Source: Candidatus Bathyarchaeota archaeon (GTDB lineage Archaea > Thermoproteota > Bathyarchaeia > Bathyarchaeales > Bathycorpusculaceae). Taken from it: DNA of 64,000 nt. Positions 26,911 through 36,287 of this stretch are shown here, piece after piece (position 1 is the first letter of the stretch; every line of letters begins with the position of its first letter). A program made the position numbers and the translations under genes. A model generated the notes under the pieces. It was not told the origin of the DNA. It worked only from the letters and a program-made list of their open reading frames with translations, and searched no databases. Location of the stretch: NCBI GenBank assembly GCA_026014485.1, contig JAOZIE010000008.1, forward strand, positions 224,716 to 288,715, written 5' to 3'.

Positions 26911-27074
26911 CATTTTATGTACACCTTGGATATGCTGTTGACGCAGATGACGCATTTAAGAATTACCACCCGCCGACGCCGCTTAATCGCCCGTAAACTC
27001 CCCTTCGGCGGCTCAATTCAATAGGTATATATTTAGCAAAAGAAAAGGTTCTAGTGTTATTTGCTGGTTTTTAC

Positions 27075-27581
27075 ATGAAAAAGCTGTTAATTCTAACCGC
27101 ATGGATAATCATAATCGCCACTGCAATAGTTGTAGCTTCGGTTTTTCTGGATGTTTTCCGAATACCCTTCTTCTATGTAACCTTCCTTGGCGCGACGCAT
27201 TCGGCTGTTCATTGGATTGGCTGGGCGGGAACTTTGTACATAGCCTTTGTAACCCCCGTTTATCCTATTGTAAAACGCCGATTCCCCAGACATTTGAAGT
27301 CAACTCTAGCACTTCATATAGTTGGGAATTTGCTTGCGGTGCTGCTGGTTTCCATCCATTTCGCTCACCAAGTGACAAGACCTTCAGGCTTCTATCCTGA
27401 CTTGGGAACTGGGATAGTGCTGTACGCCGCCATGATTCTGCTGGTTGCAACAGGTCTATCCACGTATTCTATTGGAGCAACCAAACATGCCAAGCTACTG
27501 CGTTTCCTTCACGCATCGTTTGCCCTGACATTCTACACAGTTATAATAGTGCACATTCTGCAAGGAATATACCTCATTTGA
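27075..27581 (+). CDS. Four-helix membrane protein, cytochrome b-like
   Basis: About 168 aa from ATG 27075 (MKKLLILTAW). Four to five hydrophobic helices are visible. Histidines lie within or next to helices in pairs: HSAVHW, LHIVGNLLAVLLVSIHFAH and LHASFALTFYTVIIVHIL. That spacing is what one sees in b-type haem proteins of the cytochrome b561/ferric-reductase-like type, so haem binding is plausible but unproven. No redox partner gene is adjacent. Divergent from the MtdB-like gene. Confidence 0.55.
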   Translation: MKKLLILTAWIIIIATAIVVASVFLDVFRIPFFYVTFLGATHSAVHWIGWAGTLYIAFVTPVYPIVKRRFPRHLKSTLALHIVGNLLAVLLVSIHFAHQVTRPSGFYPDLGTGIVLYAAMILLVATGLSTYSIGATKHAKLLRFLHASFALTFYTVIIVHILQGIYLI

Positions 27582-27648
27582 CCTTGCTTGTTTGGGTCAA
27601 TCTTTCATCTTAGTAAAGGGCAAGCCGCAATAGACCGATTGACTCTCG

Positions 27649-27924
27649 TTATTTTTCGCTTAAAAAGCGTTCAACCTCTTCTTTCTTGACGCCCTTTATC
27701 AGCAGCCGTTTTTGCCGTGACGTAGCGCCTGAAGCAATCTCCACTGTTGCATGGAAACGTTTTGTTAGCTCTTTCATGATTTCCCTGTTCACTTTGCCTT
27801 TCTCGGGCTCTTCAGTGCATCGGACAACGATTTCGTCGTCTTCCACGCTAACTTGGAACTTCTGCGAGTTGGGTTTCACGTAAACTTCGATTACTGCACC
27901 GTCTTTTGTCTGGGTCAGTTTCAT
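27649..27924 (-). CDS. DUF167/YggU family protein
   Basis: About 91 aa from ATG 27924; earlier codons back to 27969 lie within the topoisomerase gene. The family pattern is clear: VIEVYVKPNSQKFQV, EIVVRCTEEPEKGKVNREI and GATSRQKRLLIKG. DUF167 proteins are small alpha/beta proteins of unknown function found widely in archaea and eukaryotes. Its ATG overlaps the stop of the topoisomerase IB gene by 4 nt, so the two are coupled; a functional relation is possible but not established. Confidence 0.85.
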   Translation of the reverse strand: MKLTQTKDGAVIEVYVKPNSQKFQVSVEDDEIVVRCTEEPEKGKVNREIMKELTKRFHATVEIASGATSRQKRLLIKGVKKEEVERFLSEK

Positions 27925-29564
27925 GCGGTGATGCACTCGGGTTCCGCCGATTTGCCCTGCAGCGCCCAACTGAACTTTTTCTGCAACGTCTTGGGGTAAA
28001 ACTTTGCGATGTCAAATTTGACTTTTTTAGACCACTTCACGTACGCCGTCGGGTCAATGTACGACTTCAGCGAAGTGCCCAAATTATACTCTCGGGTCTG
28101 CTCGGTCAACTCTATATCCAGTTTGGCTTTCGCTATTCTTTTTTCCAGCCCAGCCGTTTTTTTGCCCTCCGCCTTCTTTGTCTCCAACTGCGCTTCTGCA
28201 TCCTTGAGTTTTTCTTGCTTCTTGGCTAAGCGTTCGTCAAACGTGGCGGGAATCTTGCGTTTGTGGTTTGCTACTTCCGCAACCTTCAGGTTAGCCATCT
28301 TCGCCGCGAATTTCTTCACGTATTCAGGGTCGTCTTTTTTGACTCCGCGTTTCTCCAGTTCTTCTTTGAGAGTTTTGGTGCACCGCCAAGTACGGAAAAC
28401 CTTGGCTGTGAGTTTGGGCATTTTCTCGGAGAGGAAACGTGAGACCTTTTTGCTGTCTATGCCTTCGAAGAGGTATTCTTTGCTGTTTTCGGAGAAATAC
28501 CTGATGTTTTCGATGACTTCAGCAGGCGCCTGCACTTCTTTTACCCAGCGCACGGAGTCTTTGCCCAAAAAGTCAAAATGAAGCGTGTCACCCAAAATGG
28601 TTATGTGCTCTTTCCGAAGCGTTATGGCGCCCACGGTGTCGGCTTCTTCAGGGTCCTTTTCGTCGCCTACCCTCATGTTCGGGTTCAAGATGAGCCAGCA
28701 AACTGTAGCGACCTTCCTTCGGCTTTCGTCCTTCGATTTCAGATTTCTGAGGATGTGGGTTTCAACTGTCTTTATGTTCTTGCCCAAGGTTTCGGCTTTT
28801 TGGAATTTCTCTTTCTCGCGGTTCTGCTTCAGAAAAGCCGTGTCGCTGAACCAGACGTACTTGATTTTCCCCGTCAGCTTGTCTTCCCACTTCGCCACGT
28901 ACATTTTGTCTTTTTCCCACGTTACCTTCCAGCCTTCAGGCTTTGGCGCGTCTGGTGACAGGTTAAGAATTATGTCTTCTTTTCGGGGGCCTTCCTTCCA
29001 TCTGCCCCGCTGCGGATGGTCTCCGCGTCCAGCGAAAAGACAGGACGGCTCAGAGGTCCAGTTGGCTATTTCCAGTTTCTGTCCGTCAACCTCGGCGAAG
29101 CCAAAAATTTCTTTGAGTTCTTCCCGTTTAGTCTTCCGTTCTGCAGCTAACTGCTTTTTGATTTCTTTGGGCATGTCTGCTTTCTTCTGCTTCTCCTCCT
29201 CAACGAAGCTGGAGATTTCAGAGAACTCTATGTCCTGATGGATTGAGGCGTCAGCGTCGCCTACGTCACCGCCATTGTAGTTTTCTATCTTGTCAAGGTA
29301 CTCTGCGGTGAAGCCTTCCAGAAACTTGAGCTGCGGGTTTTCCTGTTTTAGCTGGGCAAGAAACTCGCGCATAAAGTTCTTCATGAAAACCTTGTCTGGC
29401 GGGGAAGCAGCTGACTGTCTTTTGCGTATCCAAGCGACTGCCATCTGCTCGCTTTTTTGGGTTAGTTTCACGGTTTGGTTTTGGATTTTTACGTTGAATC
29501 CTTTGGGTTCGTATTCGGGGACGTATATGCCGTTGTGTACGAGGCTGGTTAAAACGTGCTTCAT
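27921..29564 (-). CDS. DNA topoisomerase IB (eukaryote-like)
   Basis: 547 aa. An N-terminal region with the Topo IB cap (PSCLFAGRGDHPQRGRWK, then LSPDAPKPEGW and KYVWFSDTAFLKQ), the catalytic core and a linker coiled coil (about 440-490, rich in K, E and A). The active site is complete: Arg in NMRVGDEKD, Lys in DFLGKDSVRW, Arg in FRTWRCTKTL, His in VANHKRKIP and the nucleophile Tyr502 in LGTSLKSYIDP. It relaxes both supercoil signs without ATP. Among archaea this enzyme is known in Thaumarchaeota and related lineages, so it is a lineage clue. Followed by DUF167 with a 4-nt overlap. Confidence 0.96.
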   Translation of the reverse strand: MKHVLTSLVHNGIYVPEYEPKGFNVKIQNQTVKLTQKSEQMAVAWIRKRQSAASPPDKVFMKNFMREFLAQLKQENPQLKFLEGFTAEYLDKIENYNGGDVGDADASIHQDIEFSEISSFVEEEKQKKADMPKEIKKQLAAERKTKREELKEIFGFAEVDGQKLEIANWTSEPSCLFAGRGDHPQRGRWKEGPRKEDIILNLSPDAPKPEGWKVTWEKDKMYVAKWEDKLTGKIKYVWFSDTAFLKQNREKEKFQKAETLGKNIKTVETHILRNLKSKDESRRKVATVCWLILNPNMRVGDEKDPEEADTVGAITLRKEHITILGDTLHFDFLGKDSVRWVKEVQAPAEVIENIRYFSENSKEYLFEGIDSKKVSRFLSEKMPKLTAKVFRTWRCTKTLKEELEKRGVKKDDPEYVKKFAAKMANLKVAEVANHKRKIPATFDERLAKKQEKLKDAEAQLETKKAEGKKTAGLEKRIAKAKLDIELTEQTREYNLGTSLKSYIDPTAYVKWSKKVKFDIAKFYPKTLQKKFSWALQGKSAEPECITA

Positions 29565-29675
29565 GGTGTGTGCATCTCAACAATCATGTGCGTGGAAACT
29601 TTGCCGTTTTTCGCTGTTTTTATGATTTGGGTGTTTTCCCCCTTAAAAACTTTCACCACCCACTTAACGCTTAAC

Positions 29676-30080
29676 TTATAAAGGCAGCTTGGATTTCCGT
29701 TCCGCCCGAGCCTTTTTCAGCTTCGCGTAAACTTCATCCACCATCTTACGCTCCACATAACCTTTGTGGGGTCGAAAACCGCCTGAAAACCCGCCGGGTA
29801 TGTGCATAAGCTCATGCACCAGCGTCTTCTCTTTGTCTTCGTCAGACATTTTGTCAAAAATCTCCGAGATAACCTCGATGGTGTAGGCTGGCGGCATATT
29901 CAGCACACCCTGCCACAGTTTACCCAAGCCGTGAATGCGGGCGATGGTGCGTTTGGCTTTGCTGCCTCTGCTGCGGACGCAGTAGACGAATTGGGGAACA
30001 ACGTGGAAGAATTCGCATTCCTCTGCAAGCTGGTCAATTTGCTTTTTGATTTCGGGAGCTTCATAGTACTTTATGGGCAT
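29676..30080 (-). CDS. Putative zinc metallopeptidase, HELMH type
   Basis: 134 aa. HELMH at 89-93 gives the two zinc His and the catalytic Glu; a candidate third ligand is His in FRPHKGYV shortly after. The N-terminal part is of mixed strands with VYCVRSRGSKAKRTIARI. From memory this resembles the small putative phage-type metallopeptidase domain (PF18894-like) found in archaea and viruses. Cytoplasmic: no signal or membrane segment. Lies 111 bp upstream of topoisomerase IB on the same strand. The 330 bp above it (30081-30409) hold only possible promoter elements and a small hairpin (30289-30306). Confidence 0.65.
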   Translation of the reverse strand: MPIKYYEAPEIKKQIDQLAEECEFFHVVPQFVYCVRSRGSKAKRTIARIHGLGKLWQGVLNMPPAYTIEVISEIFDKMSDEDKEKTLVHELMHIPGGFSGGFRPHKGYVERKMVDEVYAKLKKARAERKSKLPL

Positions 30081-30409
30081 GACTTGTTTCCTCAGGGTCG
30101 ACTGTGTGTTAGGTGTCCCTCAGTTAAAGCTTCTTCCATTTTCCACGCAGCACCATACACGGGTTTTAAGGAATACTTTTTAGAGCTTCACGGGAACTTT
30201 TGATTTAAAACTGGGTTGCAAGCCGTGGGCGTCTGGTTTTCTTGGATTATAGTACAATTCTTATACTACCTGCGAAAAAATGGTGTCTACCACCTGTCGT
30301 TAGGTGGCGACGTTTGATTCGATTCGCGAGTGCGTGATGAACGTACCATCACGTTGGGGGGGCACGTACGATAACGAAAACAAAAAGGACGATACACGCT
30401 GCGTTAGCG

Positions 30410-31852
30410 TTGCTTGTACTCTTGTTACTTTCTATGACCCTGCAGCTTGGGGTTTCCCACGTAGAGCCTGCTGTCAATGTTTCTGTGGACCAGAAGTTTT
30501 CGATAATGCAAATCACCGACACTCAGTTTCTAAGCATGCGTTACCCCAATTATTTTGATAGTTTGGCAGACTGGATTATCCTAAACAGCGCCGGCTATAA
30601 CTTGAAAATGGTCGTGCACACGGGAGATATAGTTCACTATGGCGATGACACTGGTCAATGGATTAACGCGAACGCTGCGATGAGTCGTCTTCTGAACGCG
30701 GGGGTTCCCTACTGTTGGAACGCTGGGAACCATGACCAATCCTCGATTGACCGCAGCTATGATTCAAACCCCAACGGGGGCTGGCTGGGCTCCCAGTTTA
30801 TAGCATTTAACGCGGTGCATATGCGCGACCTGCCTTATTGGGTGTCAGATATGAACGACGGGAAAAGCACAGCCGCCCAATTCAGCTGCGGAAACTACAG
30901 TTTTCTTGTGATAAACATGGAGTTTCATGCAACCCATTCAACCCTTAATTGGATGGTTAACCTGATTGAGCAGTTCCCCGACTACAATGTTATAGTGGCT
31001 ACCCACAGTTACCTCAACGGGTTAGGCACCTACGGTTACCCTGACTCTCCGGAAACACCCGAATGGGAAAACTCCTTGAAAGCGATACTAGACGAGTATG
31101 ATAATGTCTTCTTGGTGTTAAGCGGGCACTGCCTCCCAACCAAGCATGCTGCAGATGGAACTGATGAAACCTCCTGCAATATCCGCGTCAACAACCGGGA
31201 GGAAACCTTCTTCAACCGGCAAAACGCCCTTGGCAATCTGGGCGCGGCCTCAGTTCGGATATACGAGTTTGACTTAGCTGACCCCCAGTTGACTGCTCAA
31301 GCATGTACCTACGACTTGTTCACGGGTGCCTTTCTGGGTGACCGTTTAGACAGCTACGTTTTTCCAAATACGCTGCAGAAGCAGGTGTCTTCTCAGCGGA
31401 TAGCTTTCCCGTTACCTTCTTTGGCGCCTTCCCCCACGGAAACGCCGTTGCCTCCAGCTTCTGTGGATACTTCACGCACAGCTTCGGTTTCAACGCCTAC
31501 ACAGGCTCCTGCGGCAACCGTTTCTTCTCCTCCAACGCCTGACCCGACAGCTTCTCCTACGCCTGTAACCTCAGCATCTACCCCAACGCACAGCCCGAAC
31601 CCTACAGATGTTGTTCTTCCAACGGCAACCCATAGCCCCCCGCCAGCATCCCCTACATCGCAATCGTCAACCGAATACCCGAACTCTACCCTCCCAAACA
31701 CCCCGCAGCCTATCCAAACCCAAAAAACCTCTTCTTCAACTGGTAAATCTCATACTTTCCAAACTGGAGACTATCTTGCCCCCATTGCAGTCGGCGCCGT
31801 TGTTGCGGTTGCGTTTTTTGCAGCTTTGTTTGCTTTTAGAAGAAGAAAATAA
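30410..31852 (+). CDS. Cell-surface metallophosphoesterase with C-terminal anchor
   Basis: At least 480 aa from TTG 30410, but the real start is probably upstream. A signal-peptide core (LLVLLLLSMTLQLGV) is followed by calcineurin-like motifs: ITDTQF, VVHTGDIVHYGDD, GNHDQSS, ATHSY and SGHC (about 25-250). Then comes a Thr/Pro/Ser-rich stalk of some 110 residues and a membrane anchor (APIAVGAVVAVAFFAALF) with RRRK tail. It should sit outside the cell, tethered by the C-terminal helix. ATG 30337 gives a perfect basic signal-peptide N-region, but only if a run of seven G (30356-30362) is read one base short. Confidence 0.8.
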   Translation: MLVLLLLSMTLQLGVSHVEPAVNVSVDQKFSIMQITDTQFLSMRYPNYFDSLADWIILNSAGYNLKMVVHTGDIVHYGDDTGQWINANAAMSRLLNAGVPYCWNAGNHDQSSIDRSYDSNPNGGWLGSQFIAFNAVHMRDLPYWVSDMNDGKSTAAQFSCGNYSFLVINMEFHATHSTLNWMVNLIEQFPDYNVIVATHSYLNGLGTYGYPDSPETPEWENSLKAILDEYDNVFLVLSGHCLPTKHAADGTDETSCNIRVNNREETFFNRQNALGNLGAASVRIYEFDLADPQLTAQACTYDLFTGAFLGDRLDSYVFPNTLQKQVSSQRIAFPLPSLAPSPTETPLPPASVDTSRTASVSTPTQAPAATVSSPPTPDPTASPTPVTSASTPTHSPNPTDVVLPTATHSPPPASPTSQSSTEYPNSTLPNTPQPIQTQKTSSSTGKSHTFQTGDYLAPIAVGAVVAVAFFAALFAFRRRK

Positions 31853-31857
31853 GGGTG

Positions 31858-34443
31858 TTACTGCTTTAGCAGTTTTTTGAGTTCCATCCAGAACGTTGCT
31901 GTAAACGAGACCGCCAGCACAACCGCCCAGTTAGCCCAGCCGAGGTTTGTTGTCTTGAGGGAATCGTTCAGGACGGGTAGACTGGTTGCTGCAATAATGG
32001 TTACCGCAACCACCAGCGCCCACAGCAGCATCAGCTTGTTTGACCGCAGTCCCAGCTTCACCAGAGGCTGCTGCTCAGAGCGGAAGTTCAAGGCGAGGAA
32101 GATGTGGCCTACCATCCAAGTGGCGAAAGCCATAGTCTGCGCCAACCCCAGATTTCCCGTTGTGTACCATGCAAAGAGGTAGCTGGTGGAGACGGCGGCA
32201 AACAGGCTCAGGGCTCCCAGCGCCATGGTGGTTATCATGGGTTTGTTCATGAATTTCTCCTTCGGGTTCAGCGGCGGCTTATGCATGGTGCCTGCTTCTT
32301 GGGGTTCAGCCACAAACGTCGCCGACGCCGCCAAATCCATGAACAGCTCCAGCACGATTATCTGGATGGGAGCAAACGGCAGCGGCACGTCAAGCGCGAT
32401 GGGCAGCAGGAAGCTGGCTACAAGGGCGATTTTGCAGGCGAGGTAGTAGCGTACGCCTTTGCGCAGGTTAGCAAAGATTTTTCTGCCCTCCTCCACCGCC
32501 GTGGTTATAGTGGCGAAGTTGTCATCTGCCAAAACCATATCCGCCGTTTCCCTCGCAACATCGGTTCCTCGGATACCCATAGCTATTCCGATGTGTGCTT
32601 CTTTGAGGGCGGGCGCATCGTTTACGCCATCACCCGTGACCGCCACGATTTCGCCGTTCTCCCGCAGCAGCCGCACCAGCCGCAGTTTATCTTCAGGGGT
32701 GGTTCGGGCGAATATGGCGGTGTTTTTGAGTTCTGCTTTGAGTTCTTGGTCGTTCATTTTGGCGATTTCGGGTCCGCGCAGAACTTTGTTGCTGTGAATC
32801 CCCACTTGGGCGGCTACTGCTCGGGCGGTTTCTGGGTGGTCGCCTGTCACCATGATTACTTTTATGCCTGCTTCTTGGCAGGTGAGGATGGCTTCTCGTA
32901 CTTCTTTTCTTGGCGGGTCAATGAAGCCGACAACGCCGACGAAGACCAAATTCTGCTCAAGTCCCTGCTTTTCCAGCTGCTGCGCTGGAGTTATTCTGCG
33001 GTAGCCGAAAGCCAAAAGCCGCTGCCCGCTGCGAGCCAAATTGACCATGGCGGTTGCTGCTTGCGCTCGGATTTGGTCGGTGAGTTCAGTTTCTTGACCT
33101 TGCAGAAGAATTTTTGTGGAGTTGACAAGGATGTTTTCGGGTGCGCCGCTGCTCATCAGGATGAAGCCGCTGCCGAACTGGTAAATGTAGGAGGCAAGTT
33201 TGCGTTTGTTGTCAAAGCTGACTTCGTCTTTGAGAACCCACGTTTGCGTCAGCTTCTGGATATCAAAGCCGCTTTCCCTGACGGTTTCCAGAATCGCCTG
33301 CGCCATGGGGTTGCTGATAGCCGCGTTCACCGACAGGTTTTCCACGGCTTCAGCTGCCAGCAAAGCAGTTTTCACCGCTTCCTTCTCGTTTGGTCCAAAA
33401 CCTTCTTTCTGGGTGACTTTGCCGTCGAAGTAGAGGCTTTCCACGCGCATTTTGCTCTCGGTTATGGTGCCTGTTTTGTCGGTTGCAATTACGGTGGTGC
33501 TTCCCAAGGTTTCTGCTGCCCGTAGCCGCTTTACCACGGCTTTCTTTCTGGAGAGCGCAAAGGCTCCGACGCCCAGCACCATGGTGATTATAATGGGCAT
33601 CTCTTCGGGGACGGTGGCAAACGAAAGGGACAGCCCGTAAAGAATCGCCTGCGTCGGCGCCATTCCCCTCAGTAAACTCAGCACGGGAATGAGGATGCTG
33701 AAGAACAGCGCAATCCAAATCAGCGTCTTGGAAAGCTGCTTCATGCTCAGCTGCAGAGGCGTTTTTGGCTCTTTAGCCGCTTTGGTTATACCCGCTACCT
33801 TGCCTAACTCGGTTCCTGCGCCCGTGGCTGTGACTGCGGCTTTTGCATGTCCTTTGGCGATGACGGTTCCCGCGAAAACCCTGTTCTGCTTCTCCCCGCG
33901 CCCTGCCTCGTCTGCGTTTGCGTCTTTGGCTACGGGGAACGACTCACCCGTTAACGTGGATTCATCCACCTGCAGTCTTTGAGCGTCTAAGAGTTTTGCG
34001 TCTGCGGGAACGCGTTCACCCACTTTAAGCAGCACAATGTCGCCTACAACGACCTCTTGGGTGGGCACCTGAACTGCCTGCCCGTTTCGGAGAACGGTGG
34101 TTGTTGGGGACGCCAGCTTTTTGAGGGCGGTGATGGATTTTTTGGCGCGGTACTCATTCCAGACCTCCACCAAAACCAGAACAGCAACCACCGCGACTAT
34201 AGTCAACGAGTCGGTGGGGTTGCCTTGGTTGATGACTCCGTAGAGGATTCCGATGGCGAGTAGCAGCAGAATCATAGGCTCGGTGATTTCCTCGCGTAGA
34301 ATCGCCAAAAAGTGGATTTCATGTTCCTCCACCAGCCTGTTCGGACCGTAAACGGCTAGGCGGCGTGCAGCTTCCCCGCTGGTCAGCCCAGTTTGGGGGT
34401 TTGCGTCTGTTTCCACTGGCTGCTTTTCGGGGGGGCGGCTCAT
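31858..34443 (-). CDS. Cation-transporting P-type ATPase
   Basis: 861 aa from ATG 34443; longer frames run upstream into sequence with no family character. Order of features: N-terminal cation ATPase domain (TGLTSGEAARRLAVYGPN), TM1-2, actuator loop with DESTLTGES, TM3-4 with PEEMP instead of the calcium-pump PEGLP, phosphorylation site DKTGT, nucleotide domain, hinge VTGDGVNDAPALKEA, then a C-terminal six-helix bundle. This is a type II pump (calcium, proton or monovalent cation). The PEEMP variant and LELFMDLAAS in TM6 prevent choosing the ion. Convergent with the metallophosphoesterase, 5 bp apart. Confidence 0.92.
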   Translation of the reverse strand: MSRPPEKQPVETDANPQTGLTSGEAARRLAVYGPNRLVEEHEIHFLAILREEITEPMILLLLAIGILYGVINQGNPTDSLTIVAVVAVLVLVEVWNEYRAKKSITALKKLASPTTTVLRNGQAVQVPTQEVVVGDIVLLKVGERVPADAKLLDAQRLQVDESTLTGESFPVAKDANADEAGRGEKQNRVFAGTVIAKGHAKAAVTATGAGTELGKVAGITKAAKEPKTPLQLSMKQLSKTLIWIALFFSILIPVLSLLRGMAPTQAILYGLSLSFATVPEEMPIIITMVLGVGAFALSRKKAVVKRLRAAETLGSTTVIATDKTGTITESKMRVESLYFDGKVTQKEGFGPNEKEAVKTALLAAEAVENLSVNAAISNPMAQAILETVRESGFDIQKLTQTWVLKDEVSFDNKRKLASYIYQFGSGFILMSSGAPENILVNSTKILLQGQETELTDQIRAQAATAMVNLARSGQRLLAFGYRRITPAQQLEKQGLEQNLVFVGVVGFIDPPRKEVREAILTCQEAGIKVIMVTGDHPETARAVAAQVGIHSNKVLRGPEIAKMNDQELKAELKNTAIFARTTPEDKLRLVRLLRENGEIVAVTGDGVNDAPALKEAHIGIAMGIRGTDVARETADMVLADDNFATITTAVEEGRKIFANLRKGVRYYLACKIALVASFLLPIALDVPLPFAPIQIIVLELFMDLAASATFVAEPQEAGTMHKPPLNPKEKFMNKPMITTMALGALSLFAAVSTSYLFAWYTTGNLGLAQTMAFATWMVGHIFLALNFRSEQQPLVKLGLRSNKLMLLWALVVAVTIIAATSLPVLNDSLKTTNLGWANWAVVLAVSFTATFWMELKKLLKQ

Positions 34444-34707
34444 GCGAGTGCACCTAAAGTGTGTTATTGAATCGGCGGTTTTAGAGTTTTGCCTAATAAC
34501 CCCGTTTGCAGCAGCCATGTATTGTGACTTGCAAGTGGCTTTTCTGCTAAGAATCGGCGTTGATTTGTCTTCTGAAGAGTTTTCCGCGGGAAAGTTTGTT
34601 CTGAAAGGCTGGGCAACAGATTTTTCTGGTTTTGCTTCATGGAGTACAGTTTTACACAAAACTTTATTATGTCGCCTAGCGTTTTGCATGATAAAAGGTG
34701 CAACAAA

Positions 34708-35631
34708 TTGAAACTAGGCACATACGTGTTCCTACCCGAGAAAGCTGAAGGTTTTGACTTTCACCTGTTCCGCGTAAAGCCTGAAGTGGGCAGACGCATG
34801 CCCCCGATGGAAGACATGTACAGCAACATCGCCATCTTCGGAGACAACGTCACGGCGCGCAACCACCCCGACTGGATTTCGCAGTCCCCATTGGGTCCAG
34901 CTTGGCGTACAAACAACAACTTCAACGTCCGCTGGGACATCCTCTGCCACACGCAGCCTGAACACAGAGCAGAACAGCTAGACTACATTGAAGACGTCGC
35001 AAGGCACAGCCCAGGCGTTTGGCTCAACAGCATTCACTTTGCAGAGCACGGACACTGCACTTGCCCCCGATGCAACGAGAAATGGAAGAAAAGCGGCTTA
35101 AGCTGGCTAGAATGGAGACGCAAAGAAGTCACTGATTACATGGCGGAAGTAAGCGAACGAGTACGCGACCGCGCCAAGAAGAAATTCGTCATCGGCGTCC
35201 TTCCAGACCCCGTCACAAGCTATGAGCGCTTCGGCATAAACTTCGACGACCTTGCCCCATTAACCGACGAGTTCCTTGTGGTCATGTTCAGCAAGAACTA
35301 CGCTACTCCATGGTACTGGGAAATGCTCACCCGCGCCTTCAAGAAGACATTCAAAGAAGTGCCGCTGAACATTTCACTTTACGTTTTCGGTCCAGGCGAC
35401 GACCCCAAAGAGGTTCCCACGCCAACCGAGTTGCTCACGGTCTCTACGCGTATGACACGCGCAGGAGTAGACAACATCCTCTACCTGACGGAGAAAGCCA
35501 GTCAGATGAAGGACTTCCAGAAGGCAGCCATCGAAAAGGTGGAACTTCGCGAACGCCTCAGAAGCTACGGCGGACAGCGGGTTCAGGAATACCTTGACAT
35601 GGTTAAGGGCTGGGAGAAAATCGTAAAGTAA
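34708..35631 (+). CDS. TIM-barrel-like glycoside hydrolase-related protein
   Basis: About 307 aa from TTG 34708, where the family-like sequence begins (LKLGTYVFLPEKAEG); frames up to 34639 are possible. The alternation of strands and helices fits a TIM barrel, with the segment WLNSIHFAEHGHCTCPRCNEKW in the middle. Barrel proteins with a Cys-x-x-Cys after this strand are known among hypothetical glycoside-hydrolase-like families, so a sugar-related role is a weak inference. There is no signal peptide, so it would be cytoplasmic. Its catalytic residues cannot be fixed. It is the last gene before the RGWLPKE operon, convergent with it. Confidence 0.55.
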   Translation: MKLGTYVFLPEKAEGFDFHLFRVKPEVGRRMPPMEDMYSNIAIFGDNVTARNHPDWISQSPLGPAWRTNNNFNVRWDILCHTQPEHRAEQLDYIEDVARHSPGVWLNSIHFAEHGHCTCPRCNEKWKKSGLSWLEWRRKEVTDYMAEVSERVRDRAKKKFVIGVLPDPVTSYERFGINFDDLAPLTDEFLVVMFSKNYATPWYWEMLTRAFKKTFKEVPLNISLYVFGPGDDPKEVPTPTELLTVSTRMTRAGVDNILYLTEKASQMKDFQKAAIEKVELRERLRSYGGQRVQEYLDMVKGWEKIVK

Positions 35632-35729
35632 ACCGACAGCAGCCAAAACCCAACGCAGGCAGTACAGTAACTGCCTTTTTTATTTGTTTAAAACTTTTTT
35701 ATGTTCCTCAAGTAGGTTTAACACTGCTT

Positions 35730-36287
35730 CTATGCTCTGGCTTTGAGGGCGATGTGCACGGTTGGGGATGTACCTGTTAATCTGATTTTCACGTTGTTTA
35801 GGTAGAGTTCTGGCGTTGGCAGGTTAACGACTGCTTCTTGCCCTCCGATTGCCTTCAGCAGGTATTTGAGTTGGGAGGTTCCGCCATAACCAGCTGTTTG
35901 GTAAATATTTGTGCCATTTAAGAGTAGAAATGCGTTTTCGTCGAGTGGGTCAATGATTTGAACTTCCCGTTTGAACTCTGGAAGGACATATCCATGCCAG
36001 CCCACAGTGACTTTTACTTCGATGGTGTCGCCAACGTTTGCTGATGTGCTGTTCGTTGTTTTTTCAAAGTAAGCTGCCGTTATGTCCGCCTGTGGGTTGC
36101 TGTAGCGCAGATACGTTTGTGCGCCAAAGAATGTGGCGACCACAAGAACAGAAATAGCTGCTATGGTTACGAATGCTTTCAAGTATGGCTTTGACCGCGG
36201 TTTTGGCGGTTCATGCGCGCATATGACGCTTGACTCTTTCGGGAGCCAACCTCTAACAAGGCTCTTCAGGTGCCTCTTAGAGTTCAT
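35730..36287 (-). CDS. RGWLPKE protein 10: single TM plus exported domain
   Basis: 185 aa from ATG 36287. The motif RGWLPKE is at about 11-17, after MNSKRHLKSL. One membrane helix (about 38-58) is followed by roughly 125 residues predicted outside, beta-rich and Gly/Thr-containing (GDTIEVKVTVGWHG, then AGGYGG-like turns), suggesting an Ig-type or receptor-like domain. It is the only member with a large exported domain. It overlaps the stop of its upstream neighbour by 11 nt, so translation is coupled. Last gene of the operon. No homologous family recognised. Confidence 0.75.
   Translation of the reverse strand: MNSKRHLKSLVRGWLPKESSVICAHEPPKPRSKPYLKAFVTIAAISVLVVATFFGAQTYLRYSNPQADITAAYFEKTTNSTSANVGDTIEVKVTVGWHGYVLPEFKREVQIIDPLDENAFLLLNGTNIYQTAGYGGTSQLKYLLKAIGGQEAVVNLPTPELYLNNVKIRLTGTSPTVHIALKARA

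Noticed and set aside
32104-33525. 473-codon frame antisense to the P-type ATPase
   Set aside because: It is the mirror of a strongly conserved gene; its sequence is low-quality and has no domain.
34444-34689. 82-residue N-terminal extension of the P-type ATPase
   Set aside because: Not family-like, many Cys/Arg, and the promoter-like region of the divergent gene lies there; ATG 34443 gives a normal start.
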